Part shown: positions 1 to 8,548 of the stretch, in pieces | Position numbering within the stretch: the first letter of the stretch is position 1 | How the letters are laid out: each line of letters starts with the position of its first letter | Source: Achromobacter aegrifaciens | GTDB taxonomy: Bacteria; Pseudomonadota; Gammaproteobacteria; Burkholderiales; Burkholderiaceae_B | Length of the DNA stretch: 64,000 bases | Direction: 5' to 3' | Assembly: GCF_902859735.1 (NCBI RefSeq) | Contig: NZ_CADIJY010000007.1 | Coordinates: 124,001-188,000, forward strand | Notes under the pieces: model-generated | Database searches by the model: none | Seen by the model: only the letters and a program-made list of their open reading frames with translations | Told to the model about the DNA's origin: nothing | Translations under genes and position numbers: made by a program

Positions 1-462
1 GCCGCCAGCCAGTTGGCCGGCCGACATGCCGAGGATGGTGCCGGTCAGGAAACGCGCCAGGGTGGCCTGGCGGCGTTCGTAGGGCACGTTGTCGCCGATC
101 CAGGCCATCGACAACGGCACGATGCCCGCCCCCGCGGCGCCGGAGAGGACGCGGCAGAACACCAGCACGTCCAGCGACCCGGCAACCACGGCGCCGGCGC
201 TGCCCAGCGCGCAGGCAAAGGTCGCGATGCTGACGACGCGGTACTTGCCGTAGCGGTCGCCCAGGGGCCCGAAGAACATCTGCAACACGCCGTAGGCCAC
301 GGCGAACGCGGTCACGGCGCGCGCGGCCTGGCCTGTAGTGGTGCCGAATTCCGCCGCCAGCTGCGGCAACATGGGATCACAAATGCGGAAGGCGCTGGCG
401 CTGACGAAAGCGGCCAGGGCAAGCAGCGCGATGGCGCGCGCTTCGGAGGACAAGGCAGGCAT
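1..462 (-). CDS. MFS transporter, N-terminal part (gene continues beyond window)
   Basis: The minus strand reads a 154-codon open frame that begins with MPALSSEARAIALLALAAF and runs off the window edge. It shows MFS features: a first hydrophobic helix, then FGPLGDRYGKYRVV, which matches the loop 2-3 G-x-L-a-D-r-x-G-r-r/k signature, then alternating hydrophobic helices. This predicts an inner-membrane secondary transporter, probably of the drug/metabolite efflux type. The substrate cannot be told from this fragment. The ATG at 462 is chosen because the hydrophobic helix starts just after it. The lipoprotein gene upstream is on the same strand, 97 bases away, so co-transcription is possible but not shown. 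Confidence 0.8.
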   Translation of the reverse strand, partial: MPALSSEARAIALLALAAFVSASAFRICDPMLPQLAAEFGTTTGQAARAVTAFAVAYGVLQMFFGPLGDRYGKYRVVSIATFACALGSAGAVVAGSLDVLVFCRVLSGAAGAGIVPLSMAWIGDNVPYERRQATLARFLTGTILGMSAGQLAGG

Positions 463-559
463 GGATGACCGGCTGCGGGCGATGGGTGAAGACCGCACCT
501 TACCGCAGCCCGGCCATCTTGGCTTTGCCGCGGGGCGGAATGTCCGTCCCGCGCAACGC

Positions 560-1066
560 TCAATAAGGCAGGCGGTAGCCCGTGGGCATGCGGCGCGCGG
601 TCATGACCTGGCCGCCGTTTTTCAGCTCGCGCATCGTCAGGCGGGTCTTCTCGACCTTTTCGACGCGGTAGCGGTTCAGGTAGATCGGATCGTTGGCGTC
701 CACCAGTTCGCCAGCGGACTTGGTGGTCTGCATCGTGTAGATGCCGTCCGCCACGCTCCAGCAGCCGGTCTCGCGCAACGCGGGACGCGTCTTGCGGCCG
801 ATCTTCAGCAGGGATTCATAGGCCATGGTGCCATCGGCGGACAGCACGATCAGCGATTGCAGATCGCCGCTGACATCGCGCGGGCGGCTGTTCGACAGCC
901 AGGTGCCTATCATGGGATCGCCGGCCTTGGCGGGCACGCAGGCCACCGGCTTGGGCGGTTCCGCGGGCTGGGCCTCGGTGATGGTGGCGGGCTTTCTGGC
1001 GGCGCAGCCGGCCAGGATCAGAACGGCGCAGGCGACGCCCGCCGTACGCAAATACACACTGCTCAT
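560..1066 (-). CDS. putative lipoprotein of unknown function
   Basis: A 168-residue protein starting MSSVYLRTAGVACAVLILAGCAARKP. It has a short positive N-terminus, a hydrophobic stretch and the lipobox LAGC, so it should be lipidated and exported. The mature part contains GTWLSNSRPRD and a run of short strand-like segments (LIVLSADGTMAYES, GCWSVADGIYTM). This suggests a small beta-barrel or lipocalin-like fold that weighs a 'standard' against a measured state, but no family is recognised. The open frame extends 44 codons further upstream. The internal ATG at 1066 is preferred because it places the signal peptide at the N-terminus. It lies upstream of the MFS gene on the same strand. Confidence 0.75.
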   Translation of the reverse strand: MSSVYLRTAGVACAVLILAGCAARKPATITEAQPAEPPKPVACVPAKAGDPMIGTWLSNSRPRDVSGDLQSLIVLSADGTMAYESLLKIGRKTRPALRETGCWSVADGIYTMQTTKSAGELVDANDPIYLNRYRVEKVEKTRLTMRELKNGGQVMTARRMPTGYRLPY

Positions 1067-1255
1067 GACTTCCTCAACACGTCTGTCGACGCGCCGCACC
1101 GAGCACCCCGGCGCGTCCCTCGCGCAGCAAACATCACGCACTCTAAAGAGCCGTTTGCGAAGAATCAACGGCGATCCGCGACCAGTGCAATTGCGCAACA
1201 GTAGGCCCCGGAATTGGCCTGTTTTATGGCCGCAAATCGCAAAAATGCGTTGGTT

Positions 1256-2155
1256 TCAAGCGACAGTGCGGCCGCGTTTCGCGGCCTTCGCGCGCAGCAT
1301 TTCCTCCATGCGCGCGGCAGCCGGAGACAGGCTGCGGCCGGCCAGCCGGGTGATGCCCAGTTCACGCTCGATGCGCGGGGCGGATAGCGGCACGAAGGCC
1401 AGTCCGCGCGAGTCCGGCGGCACGCCCAGCCGCGCCAGCACCGTGACGCCGACGCCGCGTTCCAGCATGGCCAGAAGCGACATCATGTTGGACACGAAGA
1501 CCTGCCGGTCCAGCATGAAGGCCGCCTGCGGATAGCCGGCAAGCTGGCGATGGGCGATGGTGCCGACCAGAGGCAGGTCCTCGATCTCGCGCCAGGTCAC
1601 CGATTTGCGCCTGGCCAGCGGATGGCCGCGATGGCAGACCAGGCCGAAGGCGTCACGCAGCAAAGGCTCGAACGACAGTCGCCGGTCCTGCGACACCGGA
1701 CTGCACACGCCCAGCTCCGCCTCCCCTGCCAGCACCATGCGCTCCACGCCTTCCGAGTTGTCGTCGAACAGGCGCAACGCCACCGCCGGATAGCGTTCGC
1801 GGTACGTCGCCACCAGTTCCGGCAACCAGTGCGTGGCCACGGTGGCGACGGACGCCATGGTCAAGGTGCCGGCCTCGTTGCTTGCCAGCCCCGACAGCGC
1901 GCCCGCCACGCGGTCGTGGTGCTGCACCAGTTCACGCGCCAGCGGCAGGCAATCCTGCCCGAATCGCGTAAGCGTGCCACGGTTGCCCGGCTCGAACAGC
2001 GGCTGCCCCAGGCGCTGCTCCATCTCGCGGATGGACAGCGACAACGCCGGCTGTGAGCGGAAGGCCCGCGCCGCGGCCGCGCGGAAGCTGCGCAGCTCAG
2101 CCACCAGCAGGAAGTGGCGGTAGTGCGTGATGGAAATCTCGGGCAAGGGGCGCAT
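1256..2155 (-). CDS. LysR-family transcriptional regulator
   Basis: A 299-residue LysR-type regulator of normal length. The N-terminal winged helix-turn-helix (residues about 5-65) contains FRAAAARAFRSQPALSLSIR and REMEQRLGQPLFEP. The C-terminal substrate-binding domain follows from about residue 90. It is divergent from the alpha/beta hydrolase at 2241 with an 85-base gap, the usual arrangement for a LysR protein that controls its neighbour. An inducer related to the substrate of the hydrolase or of the Bug receptor downstream is an inference. The C-terminus is basic (AKAAKRGRTVA). Confidence 0.9.
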   Translation of the reverse strand: MRPLPEISITHYRHFLLVAELRSFRAAAARAFRSQPALSLSIREMEQRLGQPLFEPGNRGTLTRFGQDCLPLARELVQHHDRVAGALSGLASNEAGTLTMASVATVATHWLPELVATYRERYPAVALRLFDDNSEGVERMVLAGEAELGVCSPVSQDRRLSFEPLLRDAFGLVCHRGHPLARRKSVTWREIEDLPLVGTIAHRQLAGYPQAAFMLDRQVFVSNMMSLLAMLERGVGVTVLARLGVPPDSRGLAFVPLSAPRIERELGITRLAGRSLSPAAARMEEMLRAKAAKRGRTVA

Positions 2156-2172
2156 GGCTGGCCTCGATTAGT

Positions 2173-2207
2173 GAAACTTATCCAATCATATGAAAAATAA
2201 AGTTTTC
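2173..2207. promoter_or_regulatory. imperfect dyad in LysR/hydrolase divergent promoter
   Basis: The AT-rich 85-base gap between the divergent genes contains GAAACTTAT at 2173 and its near-complement ATAAAGTTTTC ending at 2207. The dyad is centred on a CATATG. It is a plausible LysR operator by position and symmetry, but it lacks a clean T-N11-A core. Inference only. Confidence 0.35.
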
Positions 2208-2240
2208 TGATAGTTCGGCCGCACCTAAGATGGCCGCACC

Positions 2241-3086
2241 ATGAATGCCGACTCGCTGCTCCCGCCTCTTTCCACCCGCGCCGACCCGCTGGATTTCAAC
2301 CGCGTCGACCAATTGCCCGCGCATCCCGCCGGCCAGGGCCGCCTGATAGTCGGCGCCGATCCTCGGGACGACAGGCCAGGCCTGCTGTTCGTGCCCGGCG
2401 CTTACCACGGCGCCTGGTGCTATGCGCACTATCTGGATTTCTTCGCCCGCGCCGGCCTCGCCTGCGCGGCGCTGGATCTGCGCGGCCACGGCGCCCTGCC
2501 CCAGGACGCGGCGTTTGCGTCGGTTGGCATCGCCGACCTGGGCCAGGATGTCGTCAGCGCGCTGGACGCGCTGGCTCGTCCCACGGTCGTCATCGGCCAC
2601 AGCATGGGCGCGCTGCCCGCGCTGCTGGGCGCCAGCCAGCGGACGGTGGCGGGCGTGGTCCTGCTGGCGCCGTCGCCGCCCGGCGACCTGCCCGGCGCGC
2701 AAGCGCTGCCCCCTGTCCCCGAAGGCCTGCCGCGCAGCGCGCCGAACGACGCCGAAATCCGCGCGCGCTTTCTGGCGACCTCGCCAGACCGCAACGTCGC
2801 CTCGGTATCGCGGCGCCTGTGCCCCGAAAGTCCGGAAGTGCTCAACGACCGTTATCTGCTGCGCGTGCCCGTCGACGCCGCCGCCATCCACGCTCCCGGC
2901 CTGTGCCTGGAAGCCGGCCTGGACACGCATGACCGCCATCCGCCAGGCCAGGATCTGGCGATCGCGCGCCGCTTCGGTTTTTCCCACGCCGAGCTTGCCG
3001 GCCAACCGCATTGCATGATGTACGCGGACCAATGGCAAGTCAGCGCCGCCGCCATCCTGGATTGGCACCACAGCCAATTCGGTTGA
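2241..3086 (+). CDS. alpha/beta hydrolase
   Basis: A 281-residue alpha/beta-hydrolase fold protein with no signal peptide. The nucleophile elbow GHSMG is at about residues 120-124. An oxyanion-hole region FVPGAYHGAWCYAHY lies at about 53-67. Candidate acid and base are the Asp in LEAGLDTHD and the His in GQPHCMMYADQW near the C-terminus. It is likely an esterase, lactonase or C-C hydrolase acting in the cytoplasm. It is followed after 64 bases by a Bug receptor on the same strand and divergent from a LysR gene, so the trio looks like a small uptake-and-hydrolysis unit for one unidentified carboxylate or ester. Confidence 0.88.
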   Translation: MNADSLLPPLSTRADPLDFNRVDQLPAHPAGQGRLIVGADPRDDRPGLLFVPGAYHGAWCYAHYLDFFARAGLACAALDLRGHGALPQDAAFASVGIADLGQDVVSALDALARPTVVIGHSMGALPALLGASQRTVAGVVLLAPSPPGDLPGAQALPPVPEGLPRSAPNDAEIRARFLATSPDRNVASVSRRLCPESPEVLNDRYLLRVPVDAAAIHAPGLCLEAGLDTHDRHPPGQDLAIARRFGFSHAELAGQPHCMMYADQWQVSAAAILDWHHSQFG

Positions 3087-3150
3087 TCGCCCCCCCAATA
3101 CCAACGACAACAACGACAACGACGCGCAATCGCGCCATCAGGAGACAAGC

Positions 3151-4116
3151 ATGTCCATTCCCCGTTCCCTCCGTCCGGCCCTGATCGGCGCCAGCCTGCT
3201 GCTGGCCGCGGCCTCGCACGCCGCCGGCTGGCCCGAGAAACCCGTGACCCTCATCGTGCCGTCCGCCGCCGGCGGCGCGGCCGACCTCACCGCGCGCACC
3301 CTGGCGCAATACCTGGGCGAAAAGACCGGCCAGACCGTGGTGGTCGAGGACCGTCCCGGCGCCGGCGGCATCGTCGGCACCAACGCCGCAAAGAACGCCG
3401 CGGCGGACGGCTACACCTTCCTGCTGTCCACCAACTCCACCCACTCGGCCAACCAGTTCCTCTACAAGAGTCTGCCCTACGACGCGCAGAAGGACTTCCG
3501 CCAGGTCGGCATGCTGGGCACCTTCGGCACGGTCGGCGTGGTGTCGCCCGACAGCCCGTACCGCACGGTGCCCGACCTGGTCGCCTATGCCAAGCAGCAT
3601 CCCGGACAGGTCTTCTTCGGCTACTACAGCTCGTCCTCGCAAGTGCCGTCCGAACTGTTGAAGCAGCGCGCCGGCATCGAGATCACCGGCGCGGCCTACA
3701 AGAACATCACGCAGATCATCACCGACCTGCGCGGCAAGCAGATCAACTTCGCCTTCGTCGACTACCTGACCGCGATGGGCCAGATCGACGGCAAGGGGCT
3801 CATCCCCATCGCCGTCACCGGCGCCCAGCCGCATGCGGCCTGGCCCAGCGTGCCGACCATGGCCACCTACTATCCGGATTTCGTCGTTGCCGGCTGGCTC
3901 GGCCTGTCGGCCCCGGCAGGCACGCCGCAGGACATCGTGGAAAAGATGAACGCCCACATGCAGGCGGCGGTGAAGGACGAAGCGACTGCGAAGAAGCTGC
4001 GCGCCCTGGGCCTGACGCCGGAATCGATGGACGTGGCGCGCTTCGATGCCTTTGTGAAGGAAGACACCGCGCGCTGGAAGGAATGGATCCGGATCTCGGG
4101 CATCCAACCCCAATAA
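3151..4116 (+). CDS. Bug-family tripartite tricarboxylate transporter receptor
   Basis: A 321-residue periplasmic receptor. The signal peptide (residues 1-24, MSIPRSLRPALIGASLLLAA then SHA) is followed by the family opening WPEKPVTLIVPSAAGGAADL. Other Bug landmarks are the VVEDRPGAGGIVGTNAAKNA segment and ADGYTFLLSTNSTHS. These proteins bind small carboxylates and normally work with TctA/TctB membrane subunits. None is encoded nearby, so this is an orphan receptor, as is common in Bordetella and Achromobacter. A good ribosome site (AGGAG, 7 bases upstream) supports the start. The ligand is unknown and may be linked to the upstream hydrolase. Confidence 0.92.
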   Translation: MSIPRSLRPALIGASLLLAAASHAAGWPEKPVTLIVPSAAGGAADLTARTLAQYLGEKTGQTVVVEDRPGAGGIVGTNAAKNAAADGYTFLLSTNSTHSANQFLYKSLPYDAQKDFRQVGMLGTFGTVGVVSPDSPYRTVPDLVAYAKQHPGQVFFGYYSSSSQVPSELLKQRAGIEITGAAYKNITQIITDLRGKQINFAFVDYLTAMGQIDGKGLIPIAVTGAQPHAAWPSVPTMATYYPDFVVAGWLGLSAPAGTPQDIVEKMNAHMQAAVKDEATAKKLRALGLTPESMDVARFDAFVKEDTARWKEWIRISGIQPQ

Positions 4117-4122
4117 ATTCGC

Positions 4123-4158
4123 GGCCCTCCCTATATCTATATATAGAGGGCCCGTTTT
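4123..4158. terminator. intrinsic terminator between convergent genes
   Basis: The arms GGCCCTC and GAGGGCC flank an AT-rich self-complementary centre (CCTATATCTATATATA). On the plus strand this is followed by CCGTTTTA. It lies between the Bug gene (stop at 4116) and the convergent Lrp gene (stop at 4161), so it can end the Bug transcript. Confidence 0.65.
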
Positions 4159-4160
4159 AT

Positions 4161-4610
4161 CTACAGCGGCAGGCGCTGCTCGTGCTTGATTTCGCGCAGC
4201 GCGACGATGGTGCGCGTCTGCCGTATGCCCGGCATGTTGAACAGGAACCGGTGCAGGAAACGGTCATAGGCCTCCGGGCTTTCGACCAGGATCTTCAGCA
4301 GGAAGTCCGAATCCCCCGTCACCGCGTAGCACTCCAGGATTTCGGGCGCGTCGCGCACCGAGCGCTCGAAGTTTTCGACCGTATTGGCGGAGTGCCGTTC
4401 CAGGCTGATCTGCGCGAACATGCAGCCCAGCCCCACCTTGCTGCGGTCCACCTGGGCGCTATAGCCCTGGATCACCCCGCTGGCCTCCATCGCCTTCACC
4501 CGCCGCCACACCGGCGCGGCCGACAGCCCCACCTTCTCTGAAAGCTGCTGCGCCGAGGCCCGGCCGTCCTCCTGCAAGGCCTTGAGGATGCCGATATCGG
4601 TCTTGTCCAT
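4161..4610 (-). CDS. Lrp/AsnC-family transcriptional regulator
   Basis: A 149-residue Lrp/AsnC protein of standard size. The N-terminal helix-turn-helix (DIGILKALQEDGRASAQQLS, then LSAAPVWRRVKAMEASGVI) covers residues 4-50. The C-terminal RAM ligand-binding domain (about 65-145) contains AVTGDSDFLLKILVESPEAY, the loop that binds amino acids in this family. It is divergent from the indolepyruvate oxidoreductase gene, 129 bases away. A pairing of Lrp-type regulator with an amino-acid-derived keto-acid oxidoreductase suggests response to aromatic or branched-chain amino acids (inference). Confidence 0.93.
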   Translation of the reverse strand: MDKTDIGILKALQEDGRASAQQLSEKVGLSAAPVWRRVKAMEASGVIQGYSAQVDRSKVGLGCMFAQISLERHSANTVENFERSVRDAPEILECYAVTGDSDFLLKILVESPEAYDRFLHRFLFNMPGIRQTRTIVALREIKHEQRLPL

Positions 4611-4633
4611 CGCTTAGTCTCCTGGTTTTTATC

Positions 4634-4648
4634 GAACACGAAACGTTC
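4634..4648. promoter_or_regulatory. 15-base dyad, possible Lrp-family site
   Basis: GAACACGAAACGTTC has symmetric ends (GAAC/GTTC) and the 15-base length typical of Lrp boxes. It sits in the intergenic region 24 bases upstream of the Lrp-type gene start and about 90 bases upstream of the divergent oxidoreductase. Single weak dyad, so low confidence. Confidence 0.3.
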
Positions 4649-4739
4649 ATTGCGAATTATAGGGATAGCACGATCCAAAAACGCAATAAACCTGATGGCT
4701 CGCGAACCTATCATGGTGCCGAAACCAGGAGTATTCACC

Positions 4740-7700
4740 ATGGACGGTACCCCCGCCGCCGAACCCCAGCTGGACCTCGAGTACCAGCTCGCCGACAACC
4801 TCACCCGCAGCTCCGGCCGCATCTTCATGACCGGCACCCAGGCGCTGGTGCGCATCATGCTCACCCAAGCCCGGATGGACCGCGAACGCGGCCTGAACAC
4901 GGCCGGCTTCGTCTCGGGCTACCGCGGCTCGCCGCTGGGCGGCGTGGACATGGCCATGTGGAAGGCGCAAAAGGCGCTGGACGCCAACCAGATCACCTTC
5001 CTGCCCGCCATCAACGAAGACATGGCGGCCACCGCGGTCATGGGCACCCAGCAGGCCGGCGTGCGCGCCGACCGCAACGTCGATGGCGTCTATGCCATGT
5101 GGTACGGCAAGGGCCCCGGCGTGGATCGCGCCGGCGACGCGCTGCATCATGGCAACGCCGCGGGCGCATCGCGCAACGGCGGCGTGCTGGTGGTGGTGGG
5201 CGACGACCACACCGCCGTCTCGTCCTCCATCCCGCACTCCAGCGAGGCCTCGCTGATCGGCTGGCAGATGCCCATCGTGCATCCCGCCTCCATCGACGAA
5301 TACGAAACCTTCGCGCTGTGGGGCTGGGCCCTGTCGCGCTACTCGGGCACCTGGGTCGCCTTCAAGGCCGTGTCCGAAACCATCGAATGCGGGCATTCCT
5401 TCGTTCCCGCCCCTGCCCAGCGCTACGACATGCCGGCGGATCCGGACATGCCGCCCGAATCGCTGGAATATTCCGCGCGCGACTTCCTGTCGCTGGCGAT
5501 CGAAACGCGCATGAACCTGCGCATGAAGGCCGTGGCCGCATTCGCGCGCCGCCACAGCATCGATCGCCTGACCTGTCCGGCGCCCAAGGCCACTGTCGGC
5601 ATCGTCACGGTGGGCAAGGCGCACCTGGACACCATGGAAGCGCTGTCGCGCCTGGGCGTGGACACCGTCACCGCCAACGCGCCGGTGCGCATCTACAAGC
5701 CCGGCCTGACCTGGCCGCTGGATAGCGAACGTCTGCTGGAATTCGCGCGCGGCCTCTCGCACATCCTGGTGATCGAGGAAAAGGGCGCCGTGGTCGAAAG
5801 CCAGATCAAGGACCTGCTGTTCAACCTGCCGGACCGCCCCACCGTCATCGGCAAGAAAGGCTTCGACGGCGAAGCGCTGGTGCCCTCGGCCGGCCAGTTG
5901 CGCCCTTCCCTGCTGGCGCAGCCGCTGGCCAGCTGGCTCAGCCGCGCCGCCGGCCTGCCGCTGGCGGCGGACCTGTCCGCATTCGCGTGCCAGGCGCCGT
6001 TGTCCAACGATGCCGACGGCATGCGCCGCCGCCCCTATTTCTGTTCGGGCTGCCCGCACAGCACCTCGACCAAGGTGCCCGAAGGCAGCCAGGCGCTGTC
6101 GGGCGTGGGCTGCCACTACATGGCCGCCTGGATGGACCGCGACACCGGCGGCCTGACGCAGATGGGCGGCGAAGGCGTGGACTGGATCGGCCTGTCGCGC
6201 TACACCAAGATGCCGCACATCTTCCAGAACATGGGAGAAGGCACCTATTACCACTCCGGCTATCTCGCCATCCGCCAGGCCGTGGCCGCCAAGGCCAACA
6301 TCACCTACAAGATCCTGTTCAACGACGCCACGGCCATGACGGGCGGCCAACCCATCGACGGCCCGATCTCGGTGCCCAGCATCTGCCAGCAACTGCGCGG
6401 CGAGAACGTGGCCCGCATCGTCGTCACCACCGACGAACCCGAAAAGTACCAAGGCGTGGACCTGGGCGCCGGCATCAAGGTGCACCACCGCCGCGAACTG
6501 GACGCGCTGCAGCGCGAGCTGCGCGAGATCCCCGGCGTGACCGTGCTGATCCATGACCAGACCTGCGCCGCTGAAAAGCGCCGCCGCCGCAAGAAGAACC
6601 AATTTCCCGACCCGGCGCGCCGCATGCTGATCAACAGCGCCGTCTGCGAAGGCTGCGGCGACTGCGGCGTGCAATCGAACTGCCTGTCGGTGGTGCCGCT
6701 GGAAACGCCCTATGGCCGCAAGCGCGCCATCGACCAGTCCAGCTGCAACAAGGACTATTCCTGCGCCGAAGGCTTCTGCCCCAGCTTCGTCTCCGTGATG
6801 GGCGGCAAGCCCAAGAAGAGCGCGGCGCCCAAGGCCGACCAGGAACGCCTGCAAAAATTGATCGCGCAATTGCCCCTGCCGGCCATGCCCGCGCTGGACC
6901 ATCCCTATCGCCTGCTGGTCGCCGGCATGGGCGGCACCGGCGTCATCACCATCGGCGCCATCGTGTCGATGGCGGCGCATCTGGAAGGCCTGTCCGCCGC
7001 GGTGCTGGACCTGACCGGCCTGGCGCAGAAAGGCGGCACGGTCGTCAGCCACATCCGCCTGGCGCCTGCCGGCGCGCCTGCCGGCCCGGTACGCCTGGAC
7101 TGGCAGCAGGCCGACGCCGCGATCCTGTGCGACCCGGTCGCATCCGTGGCGCCGGACTCGCTGGGCGCGCTGCGCCGCGGCCACACCCAGGTCACGGTCA
7201 ACAGCTACGTGGCCCCGGTCTCCGACTTCACCCGCAACCCGGACGCGGCCATGCGGCCCGAAGCGCTGCTGGCCAAGATCCGCCACGCCGCGGGCGAATC
7301 CAACACCGTCGCGATCGACGCGCACGAGGCCGCGCTGGCGCTGTTCGGCGACAGCATCCTGTCCAATATGTTCATGCTGGGCTATGCCTGGCAGCGCGGC
7401 GGCGTGCCGCTGTCGCAGGCCGCCATCAACCGCGCCATCGAACTCAACGGCGTGGCCGTGGCCGCCAACCGGGCTGCCTTCGACAGCGGCCGTCTGGCAG
7501 CGCACCAGCCCGACGCGCTGGAAGGCGCGTTGCGCCCGCGCGCCCAGGTCGTGCAACTGCACGTGCCCGAATCGTTCGAACGCGCCGTCGCCCGCCGCAT
7601 CGAAGACCTGACCGCCTATCAAAACGCCGACTACGCCCGCCAGTTCCAGGACGTGGTCGAGGCCGTCGCGGCGCGCGAACGCGAATTGGCGCCCGACGCC

Positions 7701-8246
7701 AAGACGCCGCGCCTGGCGCTCGCTGTCGCGCGCGGCCTCTTCAAGCTCATGGCCTACAAGGACGAGTACGAAGTCGCGCGGCTCTACACGGGCGCCTCCT
7801 TCCAGGCGCAGTTGCAGGGCCAGTTCGAAGGCGACTACAGCCTGCGCTTTCACATGGCCCCGCCCATCTTCGCCCGCAAGGACCCGCGCACCGGCGTGCC
7901 GCGCAAGATGACGCTGGGCCCGCGCACCATGACCGCGCTGAAAATGCTGACGCGCCTGAAGGGCCTGCGCGGCACCTGGTTCGATCCCTTCGGCCACACC
8001 GCCGAACGCAAGATGGAACGGGCGCTGGTGCGCGAGTACCGCCAGACCATAGACCAGTTGCTCGCAGGGTTGACCCGCGACAAGCTGGCTCAAGCGGCTA
8101 CAATCGCCGGCCTTGCAGAAACCATCCGCGGCTTCGGTCACGTGAAGGCTGCAAACGTCGAGAAGTATCGGACGGAGTTGGGCCGCTTGATGCAAACCTA
8201 TACGGCGCCTGCCCCGCGCGATATGCCCCTGCGGAAGACCGCATAA
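4740..8246 (+). CDS. indolepyruvate ferredoxin oxidoreductase family protein (single-chain)
   Basis: A 1168-residue fused 2-oxoacid:ferredoxin oxidoreductase. It oxidatively decarboxylates aryl- or branched 2-keto acids to acyl-CoA using thiamine diphosphate and Fe-S clusters. Order seen: an N-terminal pyrimidine-binding domain (GFVSGYRGSPLGGVDMAMW); a TPP-binding part with PYFCSGCPHSTSTKVPEGS and GGEGVDWIGLS; a ferredoxin-like cysteine cluster (CEGCGDCGVQSNC followed by C-N-K-D-Y-S-C and EGFCPSF); and a C-terminal gamma-type domain (LVAGMGGTGVITIGAIVSMA). ATG 4740 is chosen for its AGGAG ribosome site 8 bases upstream; an in-frame start at 4650 lacks one. Divergent Lrp-type regulator upstream. 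Probably serves aromatic amino-acid breakdown (inference). Confidence 0.92.
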   Translation: MDGTPAAEPQLDLEYQLADNLTRSSGRIFMTGTQALVRIMLTQARMDRERGLNTAGFVSGYRGSPLGGVDMAMWKAQKALDANQITFLPAINEDMAATAVMGTQQAGVRADRNVDGVYAMWYGKGPGVDRAGDALHHGNAAGASRNGGVLVVVGDDHTAVSSSIPHSSEASLIGWQMPIVHPASIDEYETFALWGWALSRYSGTWVAFKAVSETIECGHSFVPAPAQRYDMPADPDMPPESLEYSARDFLSLAIETRMNLRMKAVAAFARRHSIDRLTCPAPKATVGIVTVGKAHLDTMEALSRLGVDTVTANAPVRIYKPGLTWPLDSERLLEFARGLSHILVIEEKGAVVESQIKDLLFNLPDRPTVIGKKGFDGEALVPSAGQLRPSLLAQPLASWLSRAAGLPLAADLSAFACQAPLSNDADGMRRRPYFCSGCPHSTSTKVPEGSQALSGVGCHYMAAWMDRDTGGLTQMGGEGVDWIGLSRYTKMPHIFQNMGEGTYYHSGYLAIRQAVAAKANITYKILFNDATAMTGGQPIDGPISVPSICQQLRGENVARIVVTTDEPEKYQGVDLGAGIKVHHRRELDALQRELREIPGVTVLIHDQTCAAEKRRRRKKNQFPDPARRMLINSAVCEGCGDCGVQSNCLSVVPLETPYGRKRAIDQSSCNKDYSCAEGFCPSFVSVMGGKPKKSAAPKADQERLQKLIAQLPLPAMPALDHPYRLLVAGMGGTGVITIGAIVSMAAHLEGLSAAVLDLTGLAQKGGTVVSHIRLAPAGAPAGPVRLDWQQADAAILCDPVASVAPDSLGALRRGHTQVTVNSYVAPVSDFTRNPDAAMRPEALLAKIRHAAGESNTVAIDAHEAALALFGDSILSNMFMLGYAWQRGGVPLSQAAINRAIELNGVAVAANRAAFDSGRLAAHQPDALEGALRPRAQVVQLHVPESFERAVARRIEDLTAYQNADYARQFQDVVEAVAARERELAPDAKTPRLALAVARGLFKLMAYKDEYEVARLYTGASFQAQLQGQFEGDYSLRFHMAPPIFARKDPRTGVPRKMTLGPRTMTALKMLTRLKGLRGTWFDPFGHTAERKMERALVREYRQTIDQLLAGLTRDKLAQAATIAGLAETIRGFGHVKAANVEKYRTELGRLMQTYTAPAPRDMPLRKTA

Positions 8247-8270
8247 ACATTCGCTCCGAGCGGCACCTTC

Positions 8271-8296
8271 CTGGGCGCGCCTTGCTGGGCGCGCCT
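8271..8296. repeat. two direct 12-base units that can fold as a hairpin
   Basis: CTGGGCGCGCCT occurs at 8271-8282 and again at 8285-8296. Because GGCGCGCC is self-complementary, the two copies can also pair into an 8-bp stem. It lies 24 bases after the oxidoreductase stop codon. It may help end that transcript, but there is no U-tract. Confidence 0.45.
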
Positions 8297-8342
8297 AGTG
8301 CATTTGGTAACAACCTTTTGTGAACTTCGTCTTATTTTTTTC

Positions 8343-8371
8343 TTGTCCCTGTCGTACTCGATCACTAGAAT
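8343..8371 (+). promoter_or_regulatory. sigma70-type promoter of nrdAB
   Basis: TTGTCC (8343-8348) and TAGAAT (8366-8371) are separated by exactly 17 bases in the 302-base gap before nrdA. The -10 box lies inside the first NrdR box, so a bound repressor would block the polymerase. The distance to the nrdA start is about 180 bases, giving a long leader. Confidence 0.55.
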
Positions 8372-8377
8372 TAGTGT
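8362..8377. promoter_or_regulatory. NrdR box 1
   Basis: TCACTAGAATTAGTGT is a 16-base near-perfect palindrome that fits the NrdR box pattern (acaCtATATaTaGtgt type). It overlaps the predicted -10 element. NrdR is the ATP/dATP-sensing repressor of ribonucleotide reductase genes. Confidence 0.75.
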
Positions 8378-8392
8378 CCAACGAGGGGTGCT

Positions 8393-8408
8393 ACACTATA
8401 TGTTGTGG
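8393..8408. promoter_or_regulatory. NrdR box 2
   Basis: ACACTATATGTTGTGG matches the NrdR consensus closely. It starts 31 bases after box 1, which is three helical turns. That is the characteristic paired-box spacing, so both boxes face the same side of the DNA. Confidence 0.8.
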
Positions 8409-8548
8409 TCGCTTAAGAGCTGATTCCCGTCGGCCACGCCTTTTGGACTAAGCCGTCCTAGCGTTACGACCCCCTCAAAAGATCCGATTTTGTACCTGAC
8501 ATGACGCCGTCATGTCGCTATCTACGCGCTTTTCGCACAGGAGCTTCC

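Noticed and set aside
4647-8195. 1182-codon open frame on the minus strand
   Set aside because: An antisense shadow of the oxidoreductase gene, caused by high GC at codon position 3. The plus-strand frame has all expected motifs and a ribosome site.
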